Shown here: positions 7,740-16,117 of the stretch, one piece after another
How positions within the stretch are numbered: the first letter of the stretch is position 1
How the letters are laid out: each line of letters opens with the position of its first letter
DNA from: JAPKZH01 sp964537875
GTDB taxonomy: Bacteria; Acidobacteriota; Aminicenantia; Aminicenantales; UBA4085
NCBI GenBank assembly: GCA_964537875.1
Contig: CAZIDN010000013.1
Coordinates: 8,024 to 72,023, forward strand
Length of the DNA stretch: 64,000 nt
Direction of reading: 5' to 3'
Notes under the pieces: model-generated
Told to the model about the DNA's origin: nothing
What the model saw: only the letters and a program-made list of their open reading frames with translations
The model's database searches: none
Program-made: the position numbers and the translations under genes

Positions 7740-9110
7740 TATGCTGATTTTATAAGAATTTATCCGGTCAATAACACGACGCTGAGCAGTAAAGGGGCCA
7801 GTTTCCGTACCCTTTTTACTGCCGCTTACAGGCCAGAGCGTGCTCTTATGCGTTCCACTCTCGTTCTTTACCACCAGACAAACGGCACAGGCATCAACAT
7901 CAATCTTATCCGTCAATGGAATCAACGCTGCAAAACCAGATGCATTGTAAAGTGGATTCTTGAAGACGATCCCCACTTCGGGTCGCTCCACCGGGAAGGT
8001 CGTGTAGTGCACAACAGTCCCGTCCGGCTTTTCAAGTTGGACATAGACCTTCTGGCCTCTAGTTTCCTGATCGGTGACATAAACCCAGCCAGTTAGGTAA
8101 CGATAACCGTACATGCCTTCTTTTCGGTCCTCGTTTATATCGACATCGAATTTCACCGCCTGGGACTCCGGTTCTGGTGGCGTGATCTCGGCACGGGAAC
8201 TGAACCGTATTCCGGTCTCCCAGAGCGTGCTCTTATGCGTTCCACTCTCGTTCTTTACCACCAGACAAACGGCACAGGCATCAACATCAATCTTATCCGT
8301 CAATGGAATCAACGCTGCAAAACCAGATGCATTGTAAAGTGGATTCTTGAAGACGATCCCCACTTCGGGTCGCTCCACCGGGAAGGTCGTGTAGTGCACA
8401 ACAGTCCCGTCCGGCTTTTCAAGTTGGACATAGACCTTCTGGCCTCTAGTTTCCTGATCGGTGACATAAACCCAGCCAGTTAGGTAACGATAACCGTACA
8501 TGCCTTCTTTTCGGTCCTCGTTTATATCGACATCGAATTTCACCGCCTGGGACTCCGGTTCTGGTGGCGTGATCTCGGCACGGGAACTGAACCGTATTCC
8601 GGTCTCCCAGAGCGTGCTCTTATGCGTTCCACTCTCGTTCTTTACCACCAGACAAACGGCACAGGCATCAACATCAATCTTATCCGTCAATGGAATCAAC
8701 GCTGCAAAACCAGATGCATTGTAAAGTGGATTCTTGAAGACGATCCCCACTTCGGGTCGCTCCACCGGGAAGGTCGTGTAGTGCACAACAGTCCCGTCCG
8801 GCTTTTCAAATTGGACATAGACCTCCTGGCCTCTGGCTTCCTGATTTTCAACAAATAACCAACCTAGTATCCTCTGATATTTGCCGATTCTATAGATAGC
8901 ATCAATATAGATTTTCACTCCAAGAGATTCCTGGGTGGGAGCTGTAATTGCAGCAACAGTGCTGACGTCCGTCGGAGGAAGCATCTCGGCCTTGCTAAGG
9001 GATATTGGCTCCGGTTTCGACGCAAACACGACAAGGCCCAAAATGAACAGAATTATGATAACCTCGGCGACCGCCAAAACGCTCCAGAATACGTTATGCC
9101 TGAACGACAT
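7695..9110 (-). CDS. membrane-anchored protein with three tandem beta-type repeats
   Basis: An N-terminal anchor (about residues 8-31) is followed by a linker and by repeats of 129 residues. Each contains GWVYVTDQETRGQKVYVQL, an R-PEVGIVF-NPLYN-SGFAALIP core and a DVDACAVCLVVKNESG strand. The pattern (GW, then an R-x-[DE]-V turn, then SGF) resembles a beta-sandwich domain seen beside bacterial glycan enzymes; I cannot name a Pfam family. The final repeat ends at KSTLW and is followed by an unrelated 45-residue tail that runs antisense into wzz, so the C terminus looks newly formed. The gene is last in the operon of five and is presumably exported. Confidence 0.7.
   Translation of the reverse strand: MSFRHNVFWSVLAVAEVIIILFILGLVVFASKPEPISLSKAEMLPPTDVSTVAAITAPTQESLGVKIYIDAIYRIGKYQRILGWLFVENQEARGQEVYVQFEKPDGTVVHYTTFPVERPEVGIVFKNPLYNASGFAALIPLTDKIDVDACAVCLVVKNESGTHKSTLWETGIRFSSRAEITPPEPESQAVKFDVDINEDRKEGMYGYRYLTGWVYVTDQETRGQKVYVQLEKPDGTVVHYTTFPVERPEVGIVFKNPLYNASGFAALIPLTDKIDVDACAVCLVVKNESGTHKSTLWETGIRFSSRAEITPPEPESQAVKFDVDINEDRKEGMYGYRYLTGWVYVTDQETRGQKVYVQLEKPDGTVVHYTTFPVERPEVGIVFKNPLYNASGFAALIPLTDKIDVDACAVCLVVKNESGTHKSTLWPVSGSKKGTETGPFTAQRRVIDRINSYKISILSCEGFLFSIFKIF
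7833..8826 (-). repeat. 387-bp tandem repeats inside the anchored protein gene
   Basis: Units at 7833-8219 and 8220-8606 look identical base for base. A third partial unit (8607 to about 8826) matches until near 8807 and then diverges. The period is exactly 129 codons, so copy-number change keeps the frame. Confidence 0.9.
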
Positions 9111-9125
9111 TCCCCGCTCCTCGTA

Positions 9126-10001
9126 TCAGAAGTTTCTTGTCTCGGTCTGCACGGACTCGACGGCTCCGCCGGTTTTGCGGGACTTGATCCCAACTTTTAT
9201 CACGTGCTTTCCTGGAGCAAATTCATTTTGGCGAACCTTGAATCGAAATCCACTATTGGCCGCACGGGGGTCATTATACATTGAACCAATGTCCATACGC
9301 GTATAAAGAGGTGCGTAAAAGGTTTTGGAGATACCGTCTGAATCCTTGATTGTTAGATAGGCATTGTAATCATTCATCTCGCGATTGTCGAGCACCGTCC
9401 AGCCTTGGAATACGAATTCTTTGTTTTCTTTGTCGATTCGCTCAATAACGAACTTCAGATTTTCGCTGACTCTGGCTGGAATTGGAGCGATCGGTCGAGC
9501 AACATACTCCGCCGGTCCGCCGGCGGCTCTTTCAAAAAAGCTATCCATCCAAACAAATCTTTCCCCTTCATCATCGGAGAGGTACAACCCTATTTGATAA
9601 ATACCATTCTCTAATCCGGATGTGGACGTAAAGAAATTCACCGCGATTTTTATTGAATGCGCCCAGAACGAACGGCGGTTGTCGATCACTTCGTACAAAG
9701 CATCGAACGATCTAAAGAACACGCGAATTTTTGCGTTGCCGCTTTTATTCGCAACCTTGACAAATTCCCCCCGAAGCCCTTTCCCTTCTTCAAATTTATT
9801 GTTGACTGGAGAGTAATCAAAAACCGCAACCATTTGCAGATCACCCTTGGCGTACAATAAAAAATTATCAGGAAGTTTTACGGCATAGGACTTACCGCTT
9901 AGCGTATTGTATACCCTGTCCGCGTTAAGCATGTACGTGACAAAAACTATGATAAAGAGCAGATAGGCCACAGGTCTTGCTTGCTTGACTGAAAAAACCA
10001 T
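9126..10001 (-). CDS. membrane-anchored protein sharing the GW...SGF domain
   Basis: The 291-residue protein has one N-terminal membrane helix (about 10-27) and an extracytoplasmic body. Its C-terminal third (FVFQGWTVLDN ... R-MDIGSMYNDPRAANSGF ... GKHVIKVGI) aligns by eye with each repeat of the downstream gene, so the two are paralogous by domain. The N-terminal half looks like a separate beta-rich region (FRSFDALYEVIDNRR, YQIGLYLSDDEGE). Spacing is 6 bp after the upstream sulfatase gene and 15 bp before the repeat gene, which supports one transcript. Function is unknown; surface-glycan binding is only a guess. Confidence 0.65.
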   Translation of the reverse strand: MVFSVKQARPVAYLLFIIVFVTYMLNADRVYNTLSGKSYAVKLPDNFLLYAKGDLQMVAVFDYSPVNNKFEEGKGLRGEFVKVANKSGNAKIRVFFRSFDALYEVIDNRRSFWAHSIKIAVNFFTSTSGLENGIYQIGLYLSDDEGERFVWMDSFFERAAGGPAEYVARPIAPIPARVSENLKFVIERIDKENKEFVFQGWTVLDNREMNDYNAYLTIKDSDGISKTFYAPLYTRMDIGSMYNDPRAANSGFRFKVRQNEFAPGKHVIKVGIKSRKTGGAVESVQTETRNF

Positions 10002-10007
10002 TATCGT

Positions 10008-11471
10008 TCAATCTCCCAGAGTATCCAGCTTTATGCTAAGAGCATGAGTCAACGCCAGCCTTAGGGTGTTAATCGCCGAAAGCCCTTCGATTTCCACATC
10101 TTTTCCGCGCACATACAAACTATTAAAACAAGCACACTTCTCCTGATCATTCATGTCCCCAAAGTACCTAGCCCCATGATCGGATTGCATCAGCACCACC
10201 GCATCGGGATCCTTTTCGAGGATCGTGTCGGTCAATTCGTCTAATTTTTTGGATAGAAAACGCAATTGTCCGGTATAATACCTTGTATCTGCCCAGTTGT
10301 GCATATTCTCATAAGCAACCGGATCGCCATTCTCATCAAAAACGAATGGCTCATGCGGACAAAAAATATGAAAAAATACGAATTTGGGATTCTCTGACGA
10401 TTCTTCCACGATATCAGACGACTGCTTGAGTAGGCTCAACATCTCCGCCCTGAAGCCTTCATTACCATTTCGGTGTAAATAGGCAATAAAACTTCCGGCC
10501 ACAACCGTCTTCTCGATGCTGAGAGCTACTAGAACGGTAGTGGATTTTAACACGACATCCACCAGGTCTTCATCGATTTGATAAATTGGAGAAAGCGAGT
10601 AGATTTTGTATCCCGCCTTCTTGAAAACCTCAAATAGCGGTGGACGCCTAATGCCATCCATCGTCTCAAGATCTGTTTTGTATTTATTGGAGTAATACAA
10701 CGAGTTACCTATTGAAATACCCGTGAAACTTGAAGTAGAATAGCTCGAATAACTCACGTTAAACCCTTTACGTTCGAGCCCTTTGAGAAAAGGCGTATTG
10801 TCGTAGCCGGTATATTTCTTCAGCACATCTTGCCGTGCGTATTCGTCAAAGATGAAGAAGTAAAAATTTGGTCGCGGGACGGCGGTGCTTAAAGCTAGCG
10901 CTTCTTCAGTGCATAGGGAGTCAGTCACTACGGGCCGGCTCTCCACCTGGGGAGTGCTAGCCAGAGTATATATTCCGCTAGAGACATTGAAGAGGGTCAA
11001 GGCCAGAAAGATCGAGCCGATGCTCACCGTTATCTTTGTAAGAATGGCATCTGCCTCCGGCTTTGTGACAAAAACTCGCAGGGCCAGCGCCAAATTGATA
11101 AATAGGAAAAGAAAGGCAGGTGCGATCCGCCACCAGCGCCAATCTGAGACAAGCCTCCTGATGCTGTCATCAATCAGCGAGTAATTCATAAAAACCAGCA
11201 TGAAAAGCAGCGCAGTAAGTGCACCTTTCGCCATCTTGCCGGAAAGGATACCAAAGACCAACCACGCGCTAAGCCCAACCGCAACGAAAATCAGTATCGG
11301 CGCAAAAACCTGAGCGAAGATCGCTTCCTTTACATTATGAAAATAGACAAACAGAGCCGGATATGCACACACCGACATTAGGGCAGCGAGGAGCAAACCG
11401 AACCGCCGAAGCGGCAGACGGTTCGCAAACCACCACGCCTTTTGACGAACACCTCGGCCACTATCAGTCAT
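10008..11471 (-). CDS. membrane sulfatase/phosphotransferase of the alkaline phosphatase superfamily
   Basis: Five membrane helices fill residues about 24-165, followed by a periplasmic sulfatase-like domain. The domain shows FYFFIFDEY (metal Asp), a Ser/Thr-rich nucleophile region (YSTSSFTGIS), HIFCPHEPF and the metal-binding QSDHG near residue 430. This layout is that of lipoteichoic-acid synthase and phosphoethanolamine or phosphoglycerol transferases, which modify lipids or glycans from a phospholipid donor outside the inner membrane. The 487-residue length is normal. The gene overlaps the upstream methyltransferase by 8 bp. The transferred group cannot be read from sequence. Confidence 0.75.
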   Translation of the reverse strand: MTDSGRGVRQKAWWFANRLPLRRFGLLLAALMSVCAYPALFVYFHNVKEAIFAQVFAPILIFVAVGLSAWLVFGILSGKMAKGALTALLFMLVFMNYSLIDDSIRRLVSDWRWWRIAPAFLFLFINLALALRVFVTKPEADAILTKITVSIGSIFLALTLFNVSSGIYTLASTPQVESRPVVTDSLCTEEALALSTAVPRPNFYFFIFDEYARQDVLKKYTGYDNTPFLKGLERKGFNVSYSSYSTSSFTGISIGNSLYYSNKYKTDLETMDGIRRPPLFEVFKKAGYKIYSLSPIYQIDEDLVDVVLKSTTVLVALSIEKTVVAGSFIAYLHRNGNEGFRAEMLSLLKQSSDIVEESSENPKFVFFHIFCPHEPFVFDENGDPVAYENMHNWADTRYYTGQLRFLSKKLDELTDTILEKDPDAVVLMQSDHGARYFGDMNDQEKCACFNSLYVRGKDVEIEGLSAINTLRLALTHALSIKLDTLGD

Positions 11472-12894
11472 GAACGCATTTCTTCTCTTTCATGCTGTTT
11501 GTTTTGTAGAGATAGAGTATGCGTGTCGAACCCGTGATCGGTTCTTTTTTTACCAGCTCGAAATATCGCGCAAAGGCGGATTCGAAACCTGCTTCGTTGT
11601 AGTTTTCAAAGATGTCTTCACGATTAAGCAGAAGCTTTTTCATCTGGCTGTCCTCTTTGGGCACGAATTCAATAATCAGATGCCTCCCCAGACGTGAAAA
11701 ATTTTCGGCCACTTTTTCCAGCGGAACATTATTGGAAATAGCCAAATGGTGGATCAGAGCGAGAGCCATGATGCAGTCGAAATTTGCCCGCTTCTCCAGC
11801 GGCTTTCGCTCTTCGTTCGCCCAGCCGATGGCCGGACTGGGGTTGGTGAGGTCGATGACCAGCGGTAGGACGTTGGCTTTTTTGTTTGCTCTAACATAGA
11901 GATAATGTTGATTTACCGCCGTGTGATCCACGTCATATGCGACGACATGACCGCCTGTCCGTTCCGCCGCATATTTGCTGAACTCACCCCGATTTGCCCC
12001 TATGTCGCAGACAGACTTGGCGTCGCATGTATCCAGGAATCGTGCCACCAGCACCCCTTTATACTTGAACACCTCATCGGAATAATTCAGCATCGTGTCA
12101 TAATATGCCGCCCATTCGGTGTCGCCACGAGGTGACTTGAGCTTAGCGATGAGCTTGCGGAGATTGGCGATGATCGTCTTAAGCGATATGAGCGGAATGG
12201 CGATTTTTTTGATTTTTTTGCCGGAAGAAGCGCCGACCACCTGCCGGGCGTGCAGATACAAGTGCAGGTACACCGAAGGCCGCCATTTCCATTTGCCGCC
12301 CATAATAGCCGACGCCAGCTCAAGTGGAATGCCGTCGATATAGAGTACGGTCATCTTCGCGCAGGAGGGCGATACGCCGCTCATAAGGAGCAGCGGAGCG
12401 AGAAAATGACGGCAGAACTGCCCGTAAGCATCCCATGTTTGCCCTTCCCGATATCGGGTGAACGACAGCGTATCGATGAACACCGGGCTTCCACCCCGAA
12501 ACTGGACATTGTATGAAGCTGCGTCCTTTAAAATCATACCTTTGTCAAGGGCACACAGTGCTATGTCAAGGGTTAGCAAAGCCGCGTCCCGATATTGTTC
12601 AAAACACCATTCATAGGGATAGGAAATGTAAGGTATCATCTCGGGTCGCACGATTCTATAGGCCCTGCCATCAGGACTTTTGGCAATCTCATCCTCCGCA
12701 TGTGGGATCAGTCTTCCTTTCCCGACAAGCTCCGCATAAAGACCACCGGTCATGAGTAGATCGTAGTCCCGCGCACCAGCAGGATTTATCTGACGGTAGA
12801 GTCTATCACTTTGCCAGAAAAGAAAACCACAAGGATCGCGGAAGGAACTCAGTTCTACATGCGTTTCTTTAACCTCATCGTTCTTGCGAATCAT
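11464..12894 (-). CDS. two-domain protein: kinase-like N-terminal region plus SAM methyltransferase
   Basis: Residues about 15-200 carry the pattern FRDPCGFLFW, YPYEWCFEQYRDAALLTLD and LKDAASYNVQF-GGSPVFIDTLSF. The last two resemble the catalytic-loop Asn and metal Asp of kinase-like folds (my inference). From about residue 290 a class I methyltransferase follows, with motif I SVCDIGANRGEFSKYA, VVAYDVD and a later MALALIHHLAI. Proteins of this type are annotated only as SAM-dependent methyltransferases. It overlaps the sulfatase gene by 8 bp and the small membrane protein gene by 20 bp, so the three are tightly coupled. It is cytoplasmic; the substrate is unknown. Confidence 0.75.
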   Translation of the reverse strand: MIRKNDEVKETHVELSSFRDPCGFLFWQSDRLYRQINPAGARDYDLLMTGGLYAELVGKGRLIPHAEDEIAKSPDGRAYRIVRPEMIPYISYPYEWCFEQYRDAALLTLDIALCALDKGMILKDAASYNVQFRGGSPVFIDTLSFTRYREGQTWDAYGQFCRHFLAPLLLMSGVSPSCAKMTVLYIDGIPLELASAIMGGKWKWRPSVYLHLYLHARQVVGASSGKKIKKIAIPLISLKTIIANLRKLIAKLKSPRGDTEWAAYYDTMLNYSDEVFKYKGVLVARFLDTCDAKSVCDIGANRGEFSKYAAERTGGHVVAYDVDHTAVNQHYLYVRANKKANVLPLVIDLTNPSPAIGWANEERKPLEKRANFDCIMALALIHHLAISNNVPLEKVAENFSRLGRHLIIEFVPKEDSQMKKLLLNREDIFENYNEAGFESAFARYFELVKKEPITGSTRILYLYKTNSMKEKKCVHD

Positions 12895-13180
12895 GCTTTA
12901 CGTCCAATTCTTCGATTTTGTTGCTGTCAGCAGGATGACTGTTTTCTGCGGCACTGTTTTTTCGTCGTTTAAAGATTCTCAAGAAAACCCTCTTGATCGC
13001 TTGCCGGAAAATACCCAACATCGCGCCGGCGCTGAGCACAACGGCCGCAATAAGCTGGACAATCATACTCCCCGTGCCTGGATTGATATAGGCATAGGCA
13101 GGTAATGTCGGTATTACGAGCAATGCGATCATTACACCCAGAATCCGAATCCTCTTTCTAATCATGCGCATGTCATACAT
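12875..13180 (-). CDS. small membrane protein with YINPGTGS motif
   Basis: The 101-residue protein has a signal-like helix (about 10-30) ending in PAYA, then YINPGTGSMIVQLIAAV leading into a second helix, and a basic then acidic tail. Small proteins with a Y-x-[ND]-PGTGS motif recur beside sulfatase and methyltransferase genes of this kind, which is my recollection of the family rather than proof. It opens the five-gene reverse operon. The start could also be the in-frame ATG at 13171. No clear promoter is visible at 13181-13260. Confidence 0.65.
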   Translation of the reverse strand: MYDMRMIRKRIRILGVMIALLVIPTLPAYAYINPGTGSMIVQLIAAVVLSAGAMLGIFRQAIKRVFLRIFKRRKNSAAENSHPADSNKIEELDVKHDSQER

Positions 13181-13406
13181 CCATTCAATTTGTGTTTAAA
13201 TTTCCTTTATTTTGGAAAACGCTATCCACATCGGTCTTGTTGATCAACCCCAATTTGAGCGGTGGACCAGCGATACGTCGGAAACGAGTGCGCGCTGTGC
13301 CCACCACATAGTATTTTCTTTTTTTTTGATGAATTAATTAGACCTCAGTTTACAGTGGCTGTCAATCCAAATATTGGTCAGACCAGCCGGGATTATCTTG
13401 AGGATG

Positions 13407-13490
13407 ATGGACCAGACGCTCAAGATCGAGGTTCGACGGCTCTGGGAAGTCGAGCGGTTGACGATACGCCAGATCGCCGAATGGTACAAG
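13407..13490 (+). pseudogene. transposase N-terminal helix-turn-helix remnant (IS21-like)
   Basis: The peptide MDQTLKIEVRRLWEVERLT followed by IRQIAEWYKS matches the N-terminal HTH of IS21 IstA-like transposases, but the frame then degenerates and no catalytic core follows. It is a fragment in the IS graveyard 13.2-14.2 kb. The stretch 13181-13406 holds nothing else I recognise. Confidence 0.45.
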
Positions 13491-13651
13491 TCGACACCTG
13501 CTCCTCTCGGCCGTCCCCGACCGGCTCGGCATGAACGGACGGTTCATCATCTGCGAGGGGAGGTCGTATCGGAGCAAGAAGTGAGACCCGAAGGCCCCAA
13601 CGAGAACCCTAGGCCGCATCCCGCGAACAAAAAAATGGAGAGAGCTTTGGA

Positions 13652-14099
13652 TTAAGCATTTTCCGCAGAACGCCGGCCTTGCCGCTTTTGGCTCCCTTTC
13701 GATTGCCGCCTAGACTGATGCCAGCCGAAAGCCTTGGCCCGGCTGATCATCGTCGTGATAGATACTCGAATCCCCTGCTTGAGAAGTCGGTTTCGGATGG
13801 CCGAATAGTTATAGGTCGTGATGGGCAGCTCCCGGTCTTCAACCAATGACTTATCGAGCCAAAGAGCCTTTGCGATCTCTTCCTCCGCTTCTCGGGAGAG
13901 CTTGGCCGGCGTTGACCGTTGATAGGCTAATGTAAACTTCTCGGGATCCTTCCGATAGAGCTTGAGAAGAGTAAAAAAAGCGGGTCTTCCCGATGCCGAG
14001 TGTTTCCTCAACAGCCGTCCGATCGAGAAGACCTTCCGAGTAGCCGCGCAAAACATTCCTGACATGTTCCGTTGCCAACCGTCGGTGCACCTGTTCCAT
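13652..14099 (-). pseudogene. frameshifted, truncated transposase (helix-turn-helix part only)
   Basis: Translation from an ATG at 14099, with AAGGAGGA five bases upstream, gives MEQVHRRLATEHVRNVL and a helix-turn-helix ending GIGKTRFF. The continuation (TLLKLYRKDPEKFTLAYQR ... ITTYNYSAIRNRLLKQGIRV ... AKAFGW) is in another frame. The change occurs at a run of seven T (coding strand) near 13973-13979. The catalytic integrase core is missing, so the element is dead, although slippage at the T run might once have been programmed. Confidence 0.6.
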
Positions 14100-14130
14100 A
14101 CATTCCTCCTTCCGGAGTACTGTATCCCAA

Positions 14131-14175
14131 GTGTTCACTTTTCATCTTTAAACAGTTTACTTTTCAACTTTAAAT
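14131..14175. repeat. two direct repeats at transposon end
   Basis: Two copies of GTTyACTTTTCAwCTTTAAAy start at 14133 and 14155, 22 bp apart, just upstream of the dead transposase. Repeated terminal binding sites of this sort occur at IS21-like element ends. Confidence 0.45.
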
Positions 14176-14194
14176 GACACTCCCCATTTTTCTC

Positions 14195-14223
14195 TTGACA
14201 CTGCTCCCTATATTGAATAAAAT
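14195..14223 (+). promoter_or_regulatory. near-consensus promoter upstream of the Wzx locus
   Basis: TTGACA at 14195-14200 and TAAAAT at 14218-14223 are 17 bp apart. Transcription would begin near 14230, giving a leader of about 330 nt before the flippase gene. Confidence 0.65.
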
Positions 14224-14380
14224 TCGGAAACTCTTTCGAACGAGAATGTCTCTGGAAGGGTAAAATGGAACCAACCGGCTCCGAAACCAGGGCGCCTTTA
14301 TCCCGATCCCCCTGCCGCGCCCGGGAAATTCCCGTCCTCGCCTGAATTAATTCCGCGGCCGGACGTACTCGGGTCGAAAC

Positions 14381-14525
14381 GCAGCTTCGGCTGCCTGAGA
14401 TAGACGTGTATCCGCCGCCTCGAAGCCCACGCGGCCTTCAGGCGCCCCGCGGCGCCCAACGGCGGTAGCCTGGAAATCGGTGACATACTCCAATTCTCTT
14501 GAATTGGCTGCGTGTCGCCGATTTC
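14381..14525 (+). promoter_or_regulatory. structured GC-rich leader of the Wzx operon
   Basis: A hairpin GCAGC-TTCG-GCTGC lies at 14381-14394. A larger one lies at 14473-14525: outer 13-bp arms 14473-14485 and 14513-14525 pair with one G-T wobble, and an inner perfect stem CCAATTC/GAATTGG (14490-14496, 14501-14507) has a TCTT loop. There is no T tract, so it is not an ordinary terminator. The surrounding 14270-14520 is clearly GC-richer than the genes after it. No known riboswitch class was recognised. Confidence 0.45.
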
Positions 14526-14556
14526 GCAAGGAATCTAAAGAATTGTCGTTAATATT

Positions 14557-16062
14557 ATGACGCTCCTCAAAAAAAACATCACCGCCAATTTTGCCGGGAA
14601 TATCGGGCAAGCTCTCATGGCCGTGGTGTTTGTTCCCCTTTATATCAAATTTATGGGAGTTGAATCCTACGGGCTAATTGGGATTTTTGTCACACTTCTG
14701 GCGATGTTTAGCATTTTAGATATGGGATTAAGCAGTACGCTGAATCGTGAAATGGCGCGTCTTTCCGTGCTGCCGGGCAGCGAGCAGGAAATGCGCAATT
14801 TGGTCCGCTCCCTGGAACTCATTTATTGGCTTCTGGCCATTTTTGTCGGGATTGCCATTATGGCCCTATCGCCTTTCATCGCCCATCATTGGGTTAAAGC
14901 GGATCAGTTGCCTCCCAAAATCATTGAGAAAGCAATATTCATCATGGGATTCTCCGTAGCCGTCCAAATGCCGGCGAGCTTTTATTCAGGGGGGCTTTTA
15001 GGGCTACAGAAACAGGTTCTGCTTAACGTGATTACTCTTAGCCTAAGCACGATACGCGGCGTCGGAGCCGTTTTGATCTTGTGGTTGATCTCTCCAACAA
15101 TCCAGGCGTTCTTTTTATGGCAGCTGATTATCAGTAGTGTAAATGCCGGCCTTTTGGGTTTCTTTCTTTGGCACCGGCTTCCTCGCTCAGAAAATAGAGC
15201 GACTTTTCAAAAACAACTCCTTTTGGGGATTTGGCGATTCGCCGCCGGAATGAGTGGAATTACGATCTTATCAACAATTCTTACTCAACTCGATAAGATA
15301 ATTCTTAGCAAGATGTTGCCCTTAGAAATATTTGGCTACTACACTCTGGCCGGGGTTGTTGCCATGTCACTCTATCGTCTTGTTGGCCCAGTATTTTTCG
15401 CGATCTATCCTAGATTTACACAATTAGTCTCTCTCGGTGACCAAGATGGATTGAGACAACTCTATCATAAAAGTTGCCAGCTTATGTCATTTCTGATCGT
15501 CCCAGCGACCGTTGTTGTCGCCATGTTTTCTTATGAAATTCTGCTCATATGGACGCAAAATCCGACGACAGCGGAAAAGTCTCACCTTTTGGTGACCATC
15601 CTCATAGGCGGGACGGCCCTTCACGGATTGATGCATGTTCCTTTCGCTTTACAATTAGCCAATGGATGGACAAAGCTGACTTTTTATACAAATTTAGCAG
15701 CAGTATTGATGCTGGGACCAATCATTGTTTATTTAACCAATCGATATGGCGCGTGGGGCGGCGCAAGCGCCCGGATTATTCTTAATTGTGGCTATGTTCT
15801 TATCATCATCCACTTCATGCATAAGCGCCTGCTTCGACATGAAAAGTGGCGATGGTATTGGGAGGATGTATGCTTTCCCCTTGCCGCGAGTTTGGCGGTG
15901 TCCGGACTTGGTAGGATATTGATAGGAAGCCAACAGTCTCAATTAATGACGGTTTTATATTTATTGATTGTTTCTATCTCGACCCTCATGATTACGGCAC
16001 TTGCCACTCGGATAACGAGAGTGTGGTTGCTTGATAGGTTATTGAGCATCAAATCGGCATAG
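14557..16062 (+). CDS. wzx: O-antigen flippase Wzx-like
   Basis: The 501-residue protein has about 12-14 membrane helices. It begins with the polysaccharide-export pattern of a short basic tail, a first helix (FAGNIGQALMAVVFVPLYI) and then YGLIGIF plus SSTLNREMAR, typical of the RfbX/Wzx branch of the MOP superfamily. It flips undecaprenyl-linked O-units to the periplasm. It is the first gene of a forward cluster of methyltransferase, glycosyltransferases and polymerase. Upstream of the ATG no strong Shine-Dalgarno is seen (AAGGA is 24 bp away). Confidence 0.85.
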   Translation: MTLLKKNITANFAGNIGQALMAVVFVPLYIKFMGVESYGLIGIFVTLLAMFSILDMGLSSTLNREMARLSVLPGSEQEMRNLVRSLELIYWLLAIFVGIAIMALSPFIAHHWVKADQLPPKIIEKAIFIMGFSVAVQMPASFYSGGLLGLQKQVLLNVITLSLSTIRGVGAVLILWLISPTIQAFFLWQLIISSVNAGLLGFFLWHRLPRSENRATFQKQLLLGIWRFAAGMSGITILSTILTQLDKIILSKMLPLEIFGYYTLAGVVAMSLYRLVGPVFFAIYPRFTQLVSLGDQDGLRQLYHKSCQLMSFLIVPATVVVAMFSYEILLIWTQNPTTAEKSHLLVTILIGGTALHGLMHVPFALQLANGWTKLTFYTNLAAVLMLGPIIVYLTNRYGAWGGASARIILNCGYVLIIIHFMHKRLLRHEKWRWYWEDVCFPLAASLAVSGLGRILIGSQQSQLMTVLYLLIVSISTLMITALATRITRVWLLDRLLSIKSA

Positions 16063-16117
16063 AGAAATCAAGCGGGTCGTACCCTTATATTCGCTCCCCT
16101 ATTGGTGGAGGTGAGAA

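Noticed and set aside
7848..8858. Repeated forward frames of 74-82 codons
   Set aside because: They are antisense copies generated by the 387-bp repeat, not independent genes or a CRISPR array (units are long and without spacers).
14347..14610. Reverse frame of 87 codons across the wzx leader
   Set aside because: No ribosome-binding site or family match; the hairpins explain the sequence better, though a decayed gene cannot be excluded.
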